Shown here piece after piece: positions 38,642-46,256 of a stretch of 46,256 nucleotides of DNA. The number at the start of each line of letters is the position of its first letter. Position 1 is the stretch's first letter. Below the pieces are notes generated by a model that saw nothing but the letters and a program-made list of their open reading frames with translations, had not been told where the DNA came from and made no database searches. The translations under genes and the position numbers were made by a program. This stretch comes from Gp6-AA40 sp035764385. GTDB lineage: Bacteria; Acidobacteriota; Vicinamibacteria; Vicinamibacterales; UBA2999. The stretch spans positions 1-46,256 of the forward strand of contig DASTZI010000430.1 of NCBI GenBank assembly GCA_035764385.1, in the 5' to 3' direction.

Positions 38642-40606
38642 TCAGGGCAAACCGAACGCCACCCATTCGGCGCCGTGGTTCGCGTCACCGGTGGCAACGA
38701 CGATGTATTGCTTGCCGTTGTGCATGTACGTCATCGGCGCACCGGTCGTTCCCGCTGGGAGTTCTGTTGACCAGAGGGTGGCGCCAGTTGCCTTGTCCAA
38801 CGCCTTGAAACCTTTTCCGCCGTAGCCGGGTGAAATTTCAGGCGGCATCCCGGGCGGCAGGCGCGGTCCATTGTTCGCCATGGCCGGCGATCCATCCCCG
38901 ATGAACAGGAGTGTCTTCGTCACGAGCGGGGCGGCGCGTCCGGGATTGCCGAGCGGCGGAAGGTTGAGGTGTTTGATCGCAGGATTGTTGCGCGGACCAT
39001 CACCGTTGGCCACCATCCAGCGGTGTTCACCTCGGTTCAAATCGATCGCGGTGATCCGTCCGTACGGTGGTTTGAACAATGGCAGGCCTCTGGGTCCGCC
39101 GATCCATTCGCGTGTGCCGCGCGTGTACCGAAGATTCGTTTTGGCTGGATCTCCTGGCAGGAGATCGGCGACAAACGGCGTCGTGATCGATGGGACGTAC
39201 AAGAGTCCGGTCTCCGGATCGAACGCGGCGCCCTGCCAGTCCGCACCTCCCACTGAGCCGGGCAACTGAATTGTTCCCTTCGTGGCGTTCGGACCTGTTC
39301 CGCGGATGGACGGCGGCGTGAACAGCGGGCCCGTCACATATTGTTTGACGATCGCGAGTGCTTCCTGATGAAGCTCCGGCGTGAAATCGATCAAATTGTC
39401 GGCGGTCGATCCCTGTCGATCGAACGGCGGCGGCTTGGTGGGGATCGGCTGCGTCCGCGATGTTCGTTCTCCCGGCGTCGTGGACTGTGGGACGGGCCGT
39501 TCCTCGATTGGCCAGACGGGCTTGCCGCTGACCCGATCGAAGACATACGCGAAGCCTTGCTTGGTGACCTGGACAACCGCTTTGATCGGGCGTCCATCGA
39601 CGCGGATGTCCGCGAGAACTGGAGCCGCCGGCGGGTCGAAGTCCCACAAGTCGTGGTGCGTCAGCTGAAAGTGCCACACACGTTCGCCGGTGTCGGCCTT
39701 CACGCAGACGAGGGTCTGGCCAAACAGATTGTCGCCGAGCCGGTGGCCGCCGTACATGTCACTGGTCGGCGAAGTGACCGGCATGTACACGTAGCCGAGT
39801 TCCTCATCGGCACTGAAGAGCGCCCACACCGGCGCCTGGCCTGAATATTTCCAGGAGTCGTTCTCCCACGTGTTGACGCCGAATTCCCCCGCTTGGGGGA
39901 TCACGTGGAACTGCCACCGCAACGCTCCCGTTCGAACATCGAATGCTCGAACATCGCCGCGAGGTTGGTCCTTGCTGCCCGGTGAATCGGTCATCGACGC
40001 GCCGACAATGACGACGTCGTGAATCACAAGCGGAGCGCCGGTCCAGTAGTACTTGGCCATCATCGGACCGAGACCTTTTGTGAGATTGACACGCCCCTGA
40101 TCACCGAAGCCGGGAGACCGCTTTCCGGTCTTCGCATTCAGCGCGTAAAGATATTCGTCTCGCTGCACGAGGATTCGTTCGTCGCGACCGTCGGTCCAAT
40201 AGGCCACACCGCGTGTGCTGTCGCCATCGAGCTCGCCGGGCGCAAACGGTTCCTGCACCCAGACGGTTTTGCCGGTCGCGGGATCGAATGCCTCCGCCAG
40301 GCCGATTCCGTTCGGCGCGTACAACACCCCGTTGACCATCAGTGGCGTCGCGCGGAAGTTCGGCGGAATCCGCAGCTTGGGATCTCTGGCTGCGAGTGCG
40401 GGATCAACGGCCGGACGCCGCCACGCCACTCGAAGTTTCGCGACATTGGTCGTGTTGACCTGATCGAGCGGCGCGTATTTCGTGCTGCCGACGTCGCCGT
40501 TATAGCTACGCCATTGACCGCCTGTCGTGCCGTGCTGGGCACCTAAGACGGCGGTGCAGGCCCACATCGCGATCGCAGCTGTTGCGATGCCTCCAAGGCG
40601 ACGCAT
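38642..40606 (-). CDS. PQQ-dependent quinoprotein dehydrogenase, exported
   Basis: A 654-residue periplasmic quinoprotein. The N-terminus is a signal peptide (RLGGIATAAIAMWACTAVLGAQ). The eight-bladed propeller pattern starts WRSYNGDVGSTKYAPLDQVNTTNVAKLRVAWR and continues with repeated W-motif strands such as DPATGKTVWVQE and DVRTGALRWQFHV. There is no CxxCH, so it needs a separate haem partner. It opens head-to-head with a clear paralogue across 171 bases. The dihaem cytochrome at 44037 is a likely electron acceptor; the alcohol, aldehyde or sugar oxidised cannot be told. Confidence 0.92.
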   Translation of the reverse strand: MRRLGGIATAAIAMWACTAVLGAQHGTTGGQWRSYNGDVGSTKYAPLDQVNTTNVAKLRVAWRRPAVDPALAARDPKLRIPPNFRATPLMVNGVLYAPNGIGLAEAFDPATGKTVWVQEPFAPGELDGDSTRGVAYWTDGRDERILVQRDEYLYALNAKTGKRSPGFGDQGRVNLTKGLGPMMAKYYWTGAPLVIHDVVIVGASMTDSPGSKDQPRGDVRAFDVRTGALRWQFHVIPQAGEFGVNTWENDSWKYSGQAPVWALFSADEELGYVYMPVTSPTSDMYGGHRLGDNLFGQTLVCVKADTGERVWHFQLTHHDLWDFDPPAAPVLADIRVDGRPIKAVVQVTKQGFAYVFDRVSGKPVWPIEERPVPQSTTPGERTSRTQPIPTKPPPFDRQGSTADNLIDFTPELHQEALAIVKQYVTGPLFTPPSIRGTGPNATKGTIQLPGSVGGADWQGAAFDPETGLLYVPSITTPFVADLLPGDPAKTNLRYTRGTREWIGGPRGLPLFKPPYGRITAIDLNRGEHRWMVANGDGPRNNPAIKHLNLPPLGNPGRAAPLVTKTLLFIGDGSPAMANNGPRLPPGMPPEISPGYGGKGFKALDKATGATLWSTELPAGTTGAPMTYMHNGKQYIVVATGDANHGAEWVAFGLP

Positions 40607-40777
40607 ACGTCCTCCTTCGTCGATCGGAACCGCTGGTCAGGGATTGTGTAGACGCGCGATGATAATGCACGAGGCGGCTGCTTTTCGGAGTATTCCTTGT
40701 GATCTCGGCCGCAAGAAGGCTCGCGCACACGTGGTTCTATGGTGTATAAGCTCGGCACGGCCAGTCACGGAGGAATC
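40607..40777. promoter_or_regulatory. Divergent promoter region between two quinoprotein genes
   Basis: A 171-base region between two oppositely directed ATGs. A TGTATAAG string occurs at 40743-40750 and again between the MBL-fold and STAS-like genes (about 36815-36826), but no -35 was found at normal spacing. GGAGGAATC just before ATG 40778 is a strong ribosome-binding site. No operator repeat was recognised. Confidence 0.35.
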
Positions 40778-42913
40778 ATGAGAAACGCGATTCGTCGTCG
40801 GTGGTATCTCGGTGTCGTCCCCATGCTGGGTTTTTTGATCTGGATGACGCTCCCCGTTTCGGGCCAGGCAGGCGCGAAAAACGGCGAGTGGACGACCTAC
40901 GGCGGCGATCTCTCCAACACGCGCTACGCCCCGTTGGACCAGATCAACGCCGGCAATTTCGACAAGCTCCAGATCGCGTGGCGATTCAAGACCGAGAACC
41001 TCGGTCCGCGACCGGAGTTCAATTTCGAATCGACGCCGCTGATGGCTCGTGGCGTCGTTTATTCAACGGCCGGAACTCGCCGCACCGTGGTCGCACTCGA
41101 TGCGGCAACGGGCGAGCTGCTCTGGATGCATAAGGAATTTGAGGGCCCTCGTGGTGATACGGCGCCTCGCCAGCTCTCCGGACGCGGGCTGTCGTACTGG
41201 ACCGACGGCCGCGAGGAACGCGTCATCTACGTCACGCCAGGCTACCGGCTGATCGCGCTCGATGCGAAGACGGGCAATCCGATCCAGAGCTTCGGCAAAG
41301 ACGGCGTGGTGGATCTGAAGCTCGAGGACGACCAGAACATGGATCTGGTCAACGGCGAGGTCGGTTTGCACTCGGCGCCGGTCATCGCGGGCAACACCGT
41401 CATCATTGGCGCTGCGCACCTGAGCGGCAGCGTCCCGCCGAAGGGGAAGACCAACGAGAAGGGGTACATCCGCGGTTACGACGTCAAGACCGGCAAGCGG
41501 CTTTGGATCTTCCACACGGTTCCGCAGCGCGGCGAGTACGGGAACGACACGTACCTGAACAACTCGTGGACCTACACGGGGAACACGGGTTCGTGGGGCC
41601 AGATGTCAATCGACGAAGAACTCGGCATGGTGTACGTGCCCGTGGAGATGGGCACCGGCGATTATTACGGCGGCCATCGGCCGGGGAACAACCTGTTTGG
41701 CGAAAGCGTTGTCGCGCTTGACCTCAAGACCGGGCAGCGCAAGTGGCACTACCAGCTCGTGCACCACGGCATCTGGGACTTCGACATCCCGTGCGCGCCG
41801 ATTCTCGCGGACATCACGGTCAACGGACGCACGATCAAGGCGCTCGCCCAGCCGACCAAGCAGGCCATGCTCTACATGTTCGATCGCACGAACGGCCAGC
41901 CGATCTTTCCGATCGAAGAGCGGCCGGTCGAGAAGGGTGATGTGCCCGGCGAGTGGTACGCGCCGACGCAGCCGATGCCGCTCGATTCGCACGGCAAACC
42001 GTTCGCGTACGACTGGAACGGCTTCTCGAAGGATTACATCATCGACTTCACGCCGCAGCTCCGCGCGGAAGGCGAGCGAATCGTCTCGAGGTACAAGATC
42101 GGTCCCGTCTTCACCCCGCCAGTCGTGAGCAGGGTCGAGGGACCGATGGGGACGCTGAGCCTGGCGATCAATGGCGGCGGCACGGTGTGGGCGGGCGGTT
42201 CGTACGACCCCGACACGCACATCATGTACGTCTACTCGCGCCGCAATCCTGCTTCACTCAATCTGATCAAGCCGGACGACGTGAAGGTGAACGACATGAA
42301 TTACGTGTCGGGCAACGCGATCACGGGTGCGCGCACCGCGCGGCCGATGGGCGCGCCGCCTGGACAGGGCGTGCTCGTCGCGCGCGGCGCGCGTGACACC
42401 GGAGCCGATGGCGCCGAAGGTGGACCGGTTGCAGCCGTGGCCGGAGGCGGTGGCGGAGAAGGCGGCCCGGCCATCACCGTCGAGGGCCTGCCGATCGTCA
42501 AGCCGCCGTACGGCAGCATCAGCGCGATCAGTCTCGACAAGGGCGAGATCCTCTGGCAGATCGCGCACGGCGACACGCCGGATAACATCCGGAATCACGC
42601 TGCGCTGAAAGGTGTGACGATTCCACGCACCGGCCAGAACGGAATCATCGGCACGCTTGTGACCAAGACGTTGCTCATTGCCGGTGAAGCGCTGGAGACG
42701 ACCGGGAATCATCCGCGCGGCGCTCTGCTCCGTGCCTATGACAAAGCGACCGGCAAGGATGTCGGTGGTGTGTTGATGCCCGCCCGTCAGACTGGATCGC
42801 CGATGACCTACATGCTGAATGGCAGGCAGTACATCGTCGTGGCGGTTGGTGGTGGTGGAGTGGCGGGCGAGCTGGTGGCGTTCAGACTGCCGGCAGCGCC
42901 GACGACGAATTAG
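40778..42913 (+). CDS. PQQ-dependent quinoprotein dehydrogenase with Gly-rich insert, exported
   Basis: A 711-residue periplasmic quinoprotein. A signal peptide (RRRWYLGVVPMLGFLIWMTLPVSG) precedes the propeller, which starts WTTYGGDLSNTRYAPLDQINAGNFDKLQIAWR, clearly similar to the upstream paralogue. It is longer by an insert between about residues 525 and 565, of low complexity (GGPVAAVAGGGGGEGGPA), possibly a surface loop. No CxxCH was seen. A strong GGAGG site decides ATG 40778 over an in-frame ATG at 40739. The stop forms part of a strong hairpin. The two paralogues may oxidise different substrates and feed one cytochrome. Confidence 0.93.
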   Translation: MRNAIRRRWYLGVVPMLGFLIWMTLPVSGQAGAKNGEWTTYGGDLSNTRYAPLDQINAGNFDKLQIAWRFKTENLGPRPEFNFESTPLMARGVVYSTAGTRRTVVALDAATGELLWMHKEFEGPRGDTAPRQLSGRGLSYWTDGREERVIYVTPGYRLIALDAKTGNPIQSFGKDGVVDLKLEDDQNMDLVNGEVGLHSAPVIAGNTVIIGAAHLSGSVPPKGKTNEKGYIRGYDVKTGKRLWIFHTVPQRGEYGNDTYLNNSWTYTGNTGSWGQMSIDEELGMVYVPVEMGTGDYYGGHRPGNNLFGESVVALDLKTGQRKWHYQLVHHGIWDFDIPCAPILADITVNGRTIKALAQPTKQAMLYMFDRTNGQPIFPIEERPVEKGDVPGEWYAPTQPMPLDSHGKPFAYDWNGFSKDYIIDFTPQLRAEGERIVSRYKIGPVFTPPVVSRVEGPMGTLSLAINGGGTVWAGGSYDPDTHIMYVYSRRNPASLNLIKPDDVKVNDMNYVSGNAITGARTARPMGAPPGQGVLVARGARDTGADGAEGGPVAAVAGGGGGEGGPAITVEGLPIVKPPYGSISAISLDKGEILWQIAHGDTPDNIRNHAALKGVTIPRTGQNGIIGTLVTKTLLIAGEALETTGNHPRGALLRAYDKATGKDVGGVLMPARQTGSPMTYMLNGRQYIVVAVGGGGVAGELVAFRLPAAPTTN

Positions 42914-42941
42914 TGGGGTCCGCCTGAAGGCGGACCCCACT
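42912..42941. terminator. Stop-codon hairpin after the second quinoprotein gene
   Basis: AGTGGGGTCCGCC and GGCGGACCCCACT form a 13-bp perfect stem with a TGAA loop. The last two bases of the gene's TAG (42911-42913) are in the proximal arm. Confidence 0.7.
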
Positions 42942-43018
42942 GATGATGGTCGCCGGATGCAGGCGGGTGAATGAAGTTCCCAAGACACCAGCCAGCTTGC
43001 GGCAACAATCATCGGTGG

Positions 43019-43038
43019 GGTCCGGCTTTAGCCGGACC
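43019..43038. terminator. Hairpin after the MBL-fold gene (TTTA loop)
   Basis: GGTCCGGC and GCCGGACC form an 8-bp perfect stem around TTTA. It ends 5 bases before the stop of the convergent MBL-fold gene (43044) and, with the hairpin at 42912-42941, gives each converging gene its own element; 42942-43018 between them shows nothing. Confidence 0.6.
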
Positions 43039-43043
43039 TTCCA

Positions 43044-43952
43044 TCACTTCTTTCCCAGCTCTTCGTAGGCGGTGCTCACTCGCCCCTTGAAGCCGCCAAA
43101 GAGATCGCCGCCAAGCCCATAGCCCTTGTACTTCTCGGGAATCTTGTACTCGCCTGCTGCCTGGTCGGCGGTCTTCCCCGCCTTCATCTCGGTTTGCACC
43201 CACGCGACGAAGTCGTTGTTGAAGTCCGCGTACTCCCTGAGGTCTGCGGGTTTCATCAGCGTGCTGTGGCCGGTAATGATCGTGTCGTAGTCCTTCAGCC
43301 CCGCGAACGCCTTCGCCACCGTCTTGCCGTACTCCACCATGCTCCCGCCGTTGCCGGTGTCCACGAGCGGAATGCCCTTGTTGGCGAACGCATCGCCGGC
43401 ATGGACCACGCGCGGCGTCTTGAAAAGCACCCACGCATCGCCGCCCGTGTGCGCGCGGCCGAAGTAATAGAGGTCGATCTCGTCCTTCCCGCTGCCGATC
43501 TTCATCGTGTCCTTGAACGTCCGCTTCGGCAGGAAACGCGCCCCCGCGCCCTTGAAGGCGTCCATGTTCTGCATGTACATCTTCGTGTTCTCGTGCGCGA
43601 CGACATCGACGGTCGGCCCGAAGAACTCGTTGCTCCCGGTGTGATCCGGGTGCGTGTGCGTGTTGATGATGAGCGAGATCGGCTTGTCGCTCACCGTCTT
43701 TACCTTGTCGAGGATCGCCTGTCCCCAATTGGCGAGCTTGGTGTCGACGATGACGACGCCGCCGTCTGTGATGAAGGCTGCGGTGTTCCCACCTCCGCCC
43801 GTAATCATGTAGAGGTTGTCTTTGACCTTTTCTATCTGCGCGACGTTCGGGCCGCCCTGGCGCCCCCCGGCTGGCGGTCCCTGGAATGCCGAGGTAGCTA
43901 TCGACAGGGCGCCGACCGCGATAATCGCGCCGAGCACCAATTTCCGTTCCAT
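43044..43952 (-). CDS. Exported metallo-beta-lactamase-fold hydrolase
   Basis: A 302-residue zinc hydrolase with a signal peptide (residues 1-22, KLVLGAIIAVGALSIATSA). The metal motif is HTHPDH (99-104), with His184/Asp187 in VVHAGDAF and His229 in ITGHST. It belongs to the exported MBL group that often sits near quinoprotein genes, which would support a role in the oxidation pathway, but its substrate is unknown; beta-lactamase activity is not implied. ATG 43952 is chosen over a much longer frame because GGAGG lies 8 bases before it. It is divergent from the cytochrome gene. Confidence 0.9.
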   Translation of the reverse strand: MERKLVLGAIIAVGALSIATSAFQGPPAGGRQGGPNVAQIEKVKDNLYMITGGGGNTAAFITDGGVVIVDTKLANWGQAILDKVKTVSDKPISLIINTHTHPDHTGSNEFFGPTVDVVAHENTKMYMQNMDAFKGAGARFLPKRTFKDTMKIGSGKDEIDLYYFGRAHTGGDAWVLFKTPRVVHAGDAFANKGIPLVDTGNGGSMVEYGKTVAKAFAGLKDYDTIITGHSTLMKPADLREYADFNNDFVAWVQTEMKAGKTADQAAGEYKIPEKYKGYGLGGDLFGGFKGRVSTAYEELGKK

Positions 43953-44036
43953 GGAACGCCCTCCAGAAGAAGAAAAATAGAGTATAACGTTCGCGTTCGC
44001 GCCGCCGTGGGGCGCGCACATACCGGAGGGGCTGCC
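43953..44036. promoter_or_regulatory. Compact divergent promoter region (MBL hydrolase and cytochrome c)
   Basis: An 84-base region between two ATG/GTG starts. GTATAAC at 43982-43988 can give a -10 (TATAAC) to the right and TATACT to the left. GGAGG sites lie 8 bases from each start. No -35 stands out. Confidence 0.35.
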
Positions 44037-45173
44037 GTGAAACAGCGCGCGGGTATCCTCGGGTTCATCACGATTGCGATTGGAACTGCGTGGGTGCAGG
44101 CCAGCGGCCACCCGGCCGACGAACCTATCTGGGCCTACGGGTTCCTGACGCCGCCGTCCCTCGCCGAGAAGGCACCGCCGCCCCAGAATCCTCCGACGCG
44201 CACCATTCGGCCGAACGAAGATCGCAACGAGCAGCTCCGTTCGCGCCGTGTCGAGGGCTCGAGCGCGTCGTACTCGCTCGTCGACGTGCGCGACGGCCAC
44301 AACGTCATCGACTGGTTCCCTGGCGATCATCCGTCGCCGATGCCCGACGTCATCGCCCACGGTCCGAAGAAGCTCGGTGAGCACTCGCGCGGCTGCGGCT
44401 CGTGCCACCTGCCAAACGGACAGGGACGCCCAGAGAACGCGCCGCCCGGCGGGCTGCCGTACGCCTACGTCGTGCGTCAGCTCCACGATTTCCGCCTGGG
44501 ATTCAGGCGCAGCGCCGATTGGCGCAAGACCAACACCCCGACGATGGTCAACCTTGCGATGTCGATGACCGACGAGGAGATTGATAAGGCCGCCGCGTAC
44601 TTCGCAGCGGTGAAGTACAACACGCGATGGATACGCGTGGTCGAAACCGATCTCGTCCCGAAGACGCGCATCCAGGGCAACCTGTTCATTACAACTGAAA
44701 GCGCGCGCACCGAGCCGATTGCCGGGCGCATCATCGAGGTCCCTGGTGACGAGCAGCAGACCGAAATGGTACGCAACCCACACGCAGGTTTTGTCGCTTA
44801 CGCGCCAATCGGCAGCGTCGCGCGGGGACGCGAACTGGTGACGACCGGCGGCACGATGGTCATCAACAACCAGGTGGTCCAGGGCAAGACGACCGTGTGT
44901 GCCGGCTGCCATGGCCCGGATTTGAAGGGCAAGGACGACGTCCCGCCGCTCGCCGGCCGATCGCCAAGCTACCTCGCGCGACAGCTCTACGACTTCCAGC
45001 AGGGTACGCGCAACGGCGCGGCAGCCCCGCTCATGCGTGGGGTTGTAGCAAACCTCACCCACGACGACATCGTCGCGATCACCGCGTACCTCGCGTCGAT
45101 CGGACAGGGTTCGCCGGTCGCTCCACCACCGCTGCTGCTGCCGTCTCCCGTGACGAACACCGCGCGGCGGTAG
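44037..45173 (+). CDS. Dihaem c-type cytochrome, exported
   Basis: A 378-residue exported protein with two haem sites: CGSCH (120-124) and CAGCH (288-292). Both lie in cytochrome-like contexts, with possible axial Met in PTMVNLAMSM and PLMRGVV. The N-terminus (RAGILGFITIAIGTAWVQASG) is a signal peptide. The start is GTG 44037 with GGAGGGG 8 bases earlier. It fits as electron acceptor for the nearby quinoproteins, passing electrons to a terminal oxidase not in this window. Between the two haem domains there is an extra beta-rich region (about 195-280). Confidence 0.88.
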   Translation: MKQRAGILGFITIAIGTAWVQASGHPADEPIWAYGFLTPPSLAEKAPPPQNPPTRTIRPNEDRNEQLRSRRVEGSSASYSLVDVRDGHNVIDWFPGDHPSPMPDVIAHGPKKLGEHSRGCGSCHLPNGQGRPENAPPGGLPYAYVVRQLHDFRLGFRRSADWRKTNTPTMVNLAMSMTDEEIDKAAAYFAAVKYNTRWIRVVETDLVPKTRIQGNLFITTESARTEPIAGRIIEVPGDEQQTEMVRNPHAGFVAYAPIGSVARGRELVTTGGTMVINNQVVQGKTTVCAGCHGPDLKGKDDVPPLAGRSPSYLARQLYDFQQGTRNGAAAPLMRGVVANLTHDDIVAITAYLASIGQGSPVAPPPLLLPSPVTNTARR

Positions 45174-45232
45174 TCGCTTTAAGTTCCGTTCTCCAGCGGC
45201 CGATAACGTTCGGTAATGGAGACGTACGAGCG

Positions 45233-45571
45233 ATGAGCCTTGGTTCCTCCACGCCGATGTCCGGATGGCAGCGGGCCAATGTTCTGGCCGCCGCGCAGTA
45301 TCTCCGGGACGTCGCCGTCGGGCGCCCTGGCGATGTGAAGGGGCAGGCGGTGTACGAGGGGCTCCTCGAGGTGCTCGAGCCCGCGCGCCGCACGATTCGT
45401 CAGCAACGCGAGCTGACGGAGGCAGCGCGGCTATCGGTGATGTCGCGCGAGAAGCGCGCTGGCGGCGAGCGGCGCCGCGGCGATCGACGCCGCGTCAATC
45501 TCGGATCGTCTGTTGGTGAACGGCGGAAAAGCGACCGGCGCACTGGTCGCGATCGCCGGGTCCGTAGCTAG
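45233..45571 (+). CDS. Small protein with an arginine-rich C-terminal tail
   Basis: A 112-residue cytoplasmic protein. Residues 8-70 look helical (WQRANVLAAAQYLRDVAVG, then YEGLLEVLEPARRTIRQQRELTEAAR). The tail from about 76 is strongly basic (GERRRGDRRRV, then GERRKSDRRTGRDRRVRS), as in nucleic-acid-binding tails, although this is not proof. ATG 45233 is the likely start; the gap of 59 bases from the cytochrome stop contains no clear promoter, so it may share its transcript. No family recognised. Confidence 0.65.
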   Translation: MSLGSSTPMSGWQRANVLAAAQYLRDVAVGRPGDVKGQAVYEGLLEVLEPARRTIRQQRELTEAARLSVMSREKRAGGERRRGDRRRVNLGSSVGERRKSDRRTGRDRRVRS

Positions 45572-45611
45572 TCATTGACCTCCATTTCGGCGCGTGCTAC
45601 GGTCGCGCGCC

Positions 45612-46256
45612 ATGGACAGCAGGCGATTCCTCGCAGGCACCGCGATCGCGCTCCTCATCGGCGCGGCGGCTGCAATTGTCAGGGCCCAGCAGCCCACCGA
45701 CCCTGCCCGGGAGCGAGCAGGCGTCGACCTTATCCTCACCAACGGCAAGATCATCACGGTTGACGAGAAGTTCACGATCGCGCAGGCACTTGCGGTCAGA
45801 GGCAACCGGATTGTCGCCGTTGGCACGAACCAGCAGATCGCTCAGATCGCGACGCCGACTACCCGGCGCATCGATCTACACGGCCGCGCCGTCGTGCCTG
45901 GACTCATCGACAACCACATGCATCTGCTCCGCGCGGGCACGACGTGGACGCGAGAAGTCCGATTCGACGGCGTCGAATCGCGAAAGCAGGCGCTCGACAT
46001 GGTGGCGTCGCGCACCAAGGCGGTGCCGCCTGCCGACTGGGTGTACAACATCGGTGGCTGGTCGGTCGATCAGTTCGCTGACAGCCGCGCCAAATTCACA
46101 CGTGAGGAGCTCGATCGCATCGCTCCGAACAATCCGGTCGCGCTTCAAGAGTCGTACTACCGCACGTATCTGAACACCCGCGGACTCGAGGCGTTCAGCA
46201 TCCGCGACGGCGCACCGGATCCGACCGATTTCCCCAAGGGTTCGATTGTTCGTGAT
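45612..46256 (+). CDS. Exported amidohydrolase, truncated at the window edge
   Basis: The first 215 residues of a metal-dependent amidohydrolase (YtcJ/TRZ-like group). A signal peptide is present (RRFLAGTAIALLIGAAAAIVRA). The family opening DLILTNGKIITVDEKFTIAQALAVRGNRIVAVG is followed by GRAVVPGLIDNHMHLLRAG with the first metal motif HxH. The frame is open to the last base, so the rest lies outside the window. Substrate unknown. ATG 45612 starts 40 bases after the small Arg-rich gene. Confidence 0.92.
   Translation, partial: MDSRRFLAGTAIALLIGAAAAIVRAQQPTDPARERAGVDLILTNGKIITVDEKFTIAQALAVRGNRIVAVGTNQQIAQIATPTTRRIDLHGRAVVPGLIDNHMHLLRAGTTWTREVRFDGVESRKQALDMVASRTKAVPPADWVYNIGGWSVDQFADSRAKFTREELDRIAPNNPVALQESYYRTYLNTRGLEAFSIRDGAPDPTDFPKGSIVRD

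Noticed and set aside
43953..45062. Long N-terminal extension of the MBL-fold frame
   Set aside because: Antisense to the cytochrome gene; the signal peptide and GGAGG place the start at 43952.

Overview
The window is about 46 kb of GC-rich, densely coded bacterial chromosome: no rRNA, phage, insertion sequence or CRISPR, and no gene-free stretch over about 250 bases. The gene content (DUF1800/DUF1501 pair, paired quinoproteins with a dihaem cytochrome, two-gene M16 peptidase operon, alphaproteobacterial-style AddAB, NamZ-type muramidase, many exported enzymes) suggests a Gram-negative heterotroph, most likely Acidobacteriota near Vicinamibacteria. That placement is inference; no marker here proves it.

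Layout. 1-703: end of a gene, a GNAT acetyltransferase and tRNA-Ala(GGC) with its own promoter. 921-5197: operon of a Tat-exported Rieske protein, DUF1800, DUF1501 and an outer-membrane barrel protein. 5375-6924: MetE-like methyltransferase and a small unknown. 7150-14808: exported helical protein, AddB and AddA, overlapping start to stop. 14952-16226: three small zinc-binding proteins and a membrane protein. 16286-20091: Mrp/ApbC P-loop ATPase and two M16 peptidases, one catalytic and one lacking the metal motif. 20133-24959: alpha/beta hydrolase, amidase with a small coupled upstream gene, pyruvate kinase, SRPBCC protein. 25002-34550: LOG-family protein, NamZ-like muramidase, small unknowns, FkbM methyltransferase, HTTM-like membrane protein, gamma-glutamyltransferase, MFS transporter, esterase. 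34655-36776: YCII protein, ring-cleaving VOC dioxygenase and exported metallo-beta-lactamase-fold hydrolase, which with the esterase resemble a quinone/hydroquinone detoxification set. 36856-38610: STAS-like protein, soluble histidine kinase and single-domain response regulator, all overlapping. 38642-46256: two head-to-head PQQ quinoproteins, exported MBL hydrolase, dihaem cytochrome c, Arg-rich small protein and the start of an exported amidohydrolase.

The most unusual feature is not a gene. At about a dozen places there are short arrays with a strict 7-base period, often as two inverted arms (G-rich and C-rich) that can pair. The heptad differs between loci (GGGACTN, AAATCCC, GGGATTC, GGCTCNN, GGATCCG, GGTTAGT) but the arms within a locus match each other. 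Several lie inside genes, in frame: two in AddA, one in AddB, one in the central loop of the MFS transporter, and others form the C-terminal tails of two small proteins, giving Pro/Asn/Ser-rich linkers such as IPNPKS. A second class, compact perfect hairpins at convergent gene ends, carries or abuts the stop codons of the flanking genes. Similar palindromes with 8-base period and an array with 9-base period also occur.
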